Shown: piece after piece, positions 6,856 to 8,824 of the stretch
How the letters are laid out: each line of letters starts with the position of its first letter
Numbering within the stretch: position 1 is the first letter of the stretch
Assembly: GCA_002708885.1 (NCBI GenBank)
Contig: PAPL01000036.1
Coordinates: 5,231-14,054 of the forward strand
Direction of reading: 5' to 3'
Length of the DNA: 8,824 bases
Source: Verrucomicrobiales bacterium
GTDB lineage: Bacteria > Verrucomicrobiota > Verrucomicrobiia > Verrucomicrobiales > DEV007
Notes under the pieces: generated by a model
What the model was told of the DNA's origin: nothing
What the model saw: the letters and a program-made list of their open reading frames with translations, nothing else
Database searches by the model: none
Made by a program: the position numbers and the translations under genes

Positions 6856-8433
6856 ATGTTCAAAAAACTAAGGGAGGCAAGGCGCCAGAAGGCGTTAGCC
6901 GCAGGATATCAGATAATAGTAAATGTTGAGAAGCTTGAGACTAGAGTAGCTCAACTCAGAGAATCAAAGTTAGTAGATTATACAATAGAACGGACCGGAG
7001 ATGAGAATATTGTTGGAAGTATTTTCAAGGGTCGCGTCAAGAACATAGAGCCTGGCCTGAAGGCCATGTTTGTTGATATAGGAACTGAGAAGAATGCATT
7101 TTTGCATTTCTGGGATGCTATTCCCGCGGCCTTGGACAAAGGTCTCGAGGAGGTTAAACGCAAAAAATCACAGAAGAAACCAAAGTACATTTCGGCAAAG
7201 GACATACCCAGCATTTATCCTGTAGGTTCTGAAGTCTTAATTCAGGTGAGTAAGGGTGCAATAGGGGATAAAGGGCCTAGGGTAACTACGAATATAACAC
7301 TTCCTGGTAGATGCATGGTCCTGATGCCGCTCAATGATCAATTTGGAATTTCAAGGAAGATTGATGACCCAAAGGAAAGGCAAAGGCTCCGGAAAATCAC
7401 AGAGAAAATGAATGTTCCGGAAGGAATGGGTGTTATTCTGCGTACTGTTTGCAAGGGTCAACGGGCACGCTTTTTGATAAGGGACTTACGCATACTGCTC
7501 AGCCAATGGGAGGAAATTGATGAGAAAAGAAAAAGTAATAAAGCTCCGACATGCGTTTTTCGTGAGCCTGAACTGGTAGAAAGAACAGTACGAGATTTTC
7601 TCACGGATGAAGTGGCGGAGGTTCTTTGTGATGATGAATCGACAGTTCAGCAAATGCAGGAATCTGTGGCTAAGATATCACCACGGTCACGTAAGAGGAT
7701 TCATTTTCTTCCAACGAAGCAACCCATTTTTGAGAGGTTCAATGTTGAGAAACAGATCAAAAGTGCTTTTGATCGGCAGGTCTGGATGCCTTGTGGCGGC
7801 TACATTGTGATTGATGAAACGGAGGCGCTTATAGCAATAGATGTGAATACTGGCAGGAACCGTGGAGGTAAAAACAATTCAGACAAAATGATTCTTGAAA
7901 CAAATCTGCAGGCAGCTGATGAGGTTGCCAGGCAATTAAGATTGAGGAATATCGGGGGGCTTATCGTTGTTGACTTTATAGATATGAAGGGGCGTAAGGA
8001 CCAGAATGCGGTGTATCGGCGGATGTTAAGGCAAACGGACACTGATAAGGCTAAGATTCAGGTCCTTCCTCTTTCCCAGCTCGGTTTGATGGAAATGACC
8101 AGACAGAGGCTCAATGAAAGTTTGAGTCGATCCATGTTTAATGACTGCCCTTCTTGCCAAGGTTCTGGGAGAATAAAATCAGCTGAGAGTATAAGCGTCG
8201 AGCTTCAGAGGAAGCTTTCAGGCTTAATTCAGAGAGGCGATGACAGTCTATCTGATCTTGTCATTGTTGTACATCCTGAGATCATGCAGAGGTTAAAGGA
8301 AGAAGACTCTAATGATTTGTTGGATATGGAAAGGCGGCATCATGGCCGGTTAACGTTCCGAAGTGACCCGAGTTATGCTCGGGAAGATTTCAAAATCGTG
8401 TGCCAATCTACAGGCAAAGAGTTCACTTCTTGA
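6856..8433 (+). CDS. rng: Ribonuclease G / E family endoribonuclease
   Basis: A 525-residue endoribonuclease that cleaves single-stranded AU-rich RNA, with roles in rRNA maturation and mRNA decay. The S1 RNA-binding domain spans about 54-135 (GSIFKGRVKNIEPG at 54-67, FVDIGTEKNAFLHF at 72-85). The 5'-monophosphate sensor pair is visible as R196-T197 (GVILRT). The DNase I-like catalytic core has D329 (IAIDVNTG) and D373 (IVVDFIDM), which bind the catalytic Mg2+. The zinc-link is C431-P-S-C434 followed by QGSGR. Length is close to RNase G (489 in E. coli), and there is no long C-terminal degradosome scaffold as in RNase E. An extra Lys-rich loop (EVKRKKSQKKPKY, 99-111) lies inside the S1 region. 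The start is ATG 6856; an in-frame TGA at 6850-6852 bounds it. No Shine-Dalgarno sequence is present. The gene is 92 bases after mrdA, so it may be cotranscribed or have its own weak promoter. Its end overlaps the convergent lnt gene by 11 bases. Confidence 0.96.
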   Translation: MFKKLREARRQKALAAGYQIIVNVEKLETRVAQLRESKLVDYTIERTGDENIVGSIFKGRVKNIEPGLKAMFVDIGTEKNAFLHFWDAIPAALDKGLEEVKRKKSQKKPKYISAKDIPSIYPVGSEVLIQVSKGAIGDKGPRVTTNITLPGRCMVLMPLNDQFGISRKIDDPKERQRLRKITEKMNVPEGMGVILRTVCKGQRARFLIRDLRILLSQWEEIDEKRKSNKAPTCVFREPELVERTVRDFLTDEVAEVLCDDESTVQQMQESVAKISPRSRKRIHFLPTKQPIFERFNVEKQIKSAFDRQVWMPCGGYIVIDETEALIAIDVNTGRNRGGKNNSDKMILETNLQAADEVARQLRLRNIGGLIVVDFIDMKGRKDQNAVYRRMLRQTDTDKAKIQVLPLSQLGLMEMTRQRLNESLSRSMFNDCPSCQGSGRIKSAESISVELQRKLSGLIQRGDDSLSDLVIVVHPEIMQRLKEEDSNDLLDMERRHHGRLTFRSDPSYAREDFKIVCQSTGKEFTS

Positions 8434-8824
8434 GACTAATTAATTTTCTGCGAACATTTAATGCCAGTGCGATTAAGGAAATTGTACCGAGTATTATTGA
8501 AAAGGAATCTCCTATTTTAGCATATAGTGTTTTTTCCGGTTCCCTTGGGATTCGTATGAGTTCCGGCAATGATGCTGTAATGAAGGTGTCTTTCTCGGTT
8601 TCACCATAGATCATTCGTTTTCCTCCAGGTGAAGATGCCCACCGGTCATGTAGGTTTCCGGTAGAATCAATGATACAACTAATGCCGGTATTGGCGCTTC
8701 TGATCATGGGTCTTCGTAATTCAATGCAGCGGAACATTGCATTTGCGTAGTGCTGCTCTGAAGCGGCGCTCTTACCGAACCATCCGTCATTAGTTACATT
8801 TACTATTAATTGAGGTTCATCCTT
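8423..8824 (-). CDS. lnt: Apolipoprotein N-acyltransferase, C-terminal part
   Basis: The last 133 residues of a minus-strand gene whose start lies beyond the right edge. Lnt is an inner-membrane enzyme that transfers a third acyl chain from phospholipid to the N-terminal cysteine of lipoproteins. Reading from the window edge, the conserved nitrilase-domain C-terminal block is clear: PQLIVNVTNDGWFGKS (4-19), EQHYANAMFRCIELRRP (23-39) and IRSANTGISCIIDSTG (41-56). These correspond to the NDAWFG ... QH ... M-A-R-x-R-x-L-E-x-x-R-P-x-x-R-x-x-N-N-G pattern of the family. TLYAKIGD (99-106) matches the segment before the last membrane helix (about 107-123), and a basic cytoplasmic end (NVRRKLISLKK) closes the protein. 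The catalytic Glu, Lys and Cys expected of the family would lie outside the window. The internal ATG at 8737 is in the middle of the domain and is not the start. It converges on rng with an 11-base coding overlap. Confidence 0.95.
   Translation of the reverse strand, partial: KDEPQLIVNVTNDGWFGKSAASEQHYANAMFRCIELRRPMIRSANTGISCIIDSTGNLHDRWASSPGGKRMIYGETEKDTFITASLPELIRIPREPEKTLYAKIGDSFSIILGTISLIALALNVRRKLISLKK

Noticed and set aside
8400..8609. Plus-strand open frame after the end of rng.
   Set aside because: It overlaps the well-supported lnt reading frame on the minus strand and has no recognisable features.

Overview
The window reads as an ordinary chromosomal segment of a Gram-negative bacterium, most likely of the Verrucomicrobiota or a neighbouring PVC lineage. 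Two observations point there. The gene fragment at the left edge belongs to the secreted 'membrane-bound dehydrogenase' family (Piru_Ver_Nterm type), which is expanded in Planctomycetes and Verrucomicrobia. The window also carries a complete mreBCD rod-shape operon, which most planctomycetes lack. An apolipoprotein N-acyltransferase at the right edge fits a diderm envelope. Most start codons here have no Shine-Dalgarno sequence. The phylum call is an inference from gene content, not from a marker phylogeny.

Left part (minus strand, 1-1432): the N-terminal 244 residues of a secreted PQQ/beta-propeller dehydrogenase-like protein (running off the left edge), then a class II tRNA-Leu with the uncommon anticodon AAG, then a small CxxCxxCC (YkgJ-type) metal-binding protein. 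An AT-rich, non-coding stretch of 345 bases (1433-1777, about 27% GC by my count over 1441-1740) separates this minus-strand group from the plus-strand operon and must hold the outward promoters of both sides.

Central part (plus strand, 1778-8433): mreB, mreC, mreD, the elongation-specific transpeptidase PBP2 (mrdA) and an RNase E/G-family endoribonuclease (rng). The first four are tightly spaced (38, 5 and 5 bases) and encode the cytoskeletal filament, its two inner-membrane partners and the peptidoglycan cross-linking enzyme of the elongasome. rng follows after 92 bases, echoing the mre-rng neighbourhood of enterobacteria. rodA, the usual glycosyltransferase partner of PBP2, is not in the window. 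PBP2 carries several extra segments, including a charged, probably disordered C-terminal tail.

Right edge (minus strand, 8423-8824): the C-terminal 133 residues of apolipoprotein N-acyltransferase (lnt), converging on rng with an 11-base overlap of the two coding ends.

I found no mobile element, CRISPR array, phage gene or defence system, and nothing I would call a new biological system. The most notable points are the A34-type tRNA-Leu, the modified PBP2, the absence of rodA, the convergent coding overlap and the unexplained AT-rich leader before mreB.
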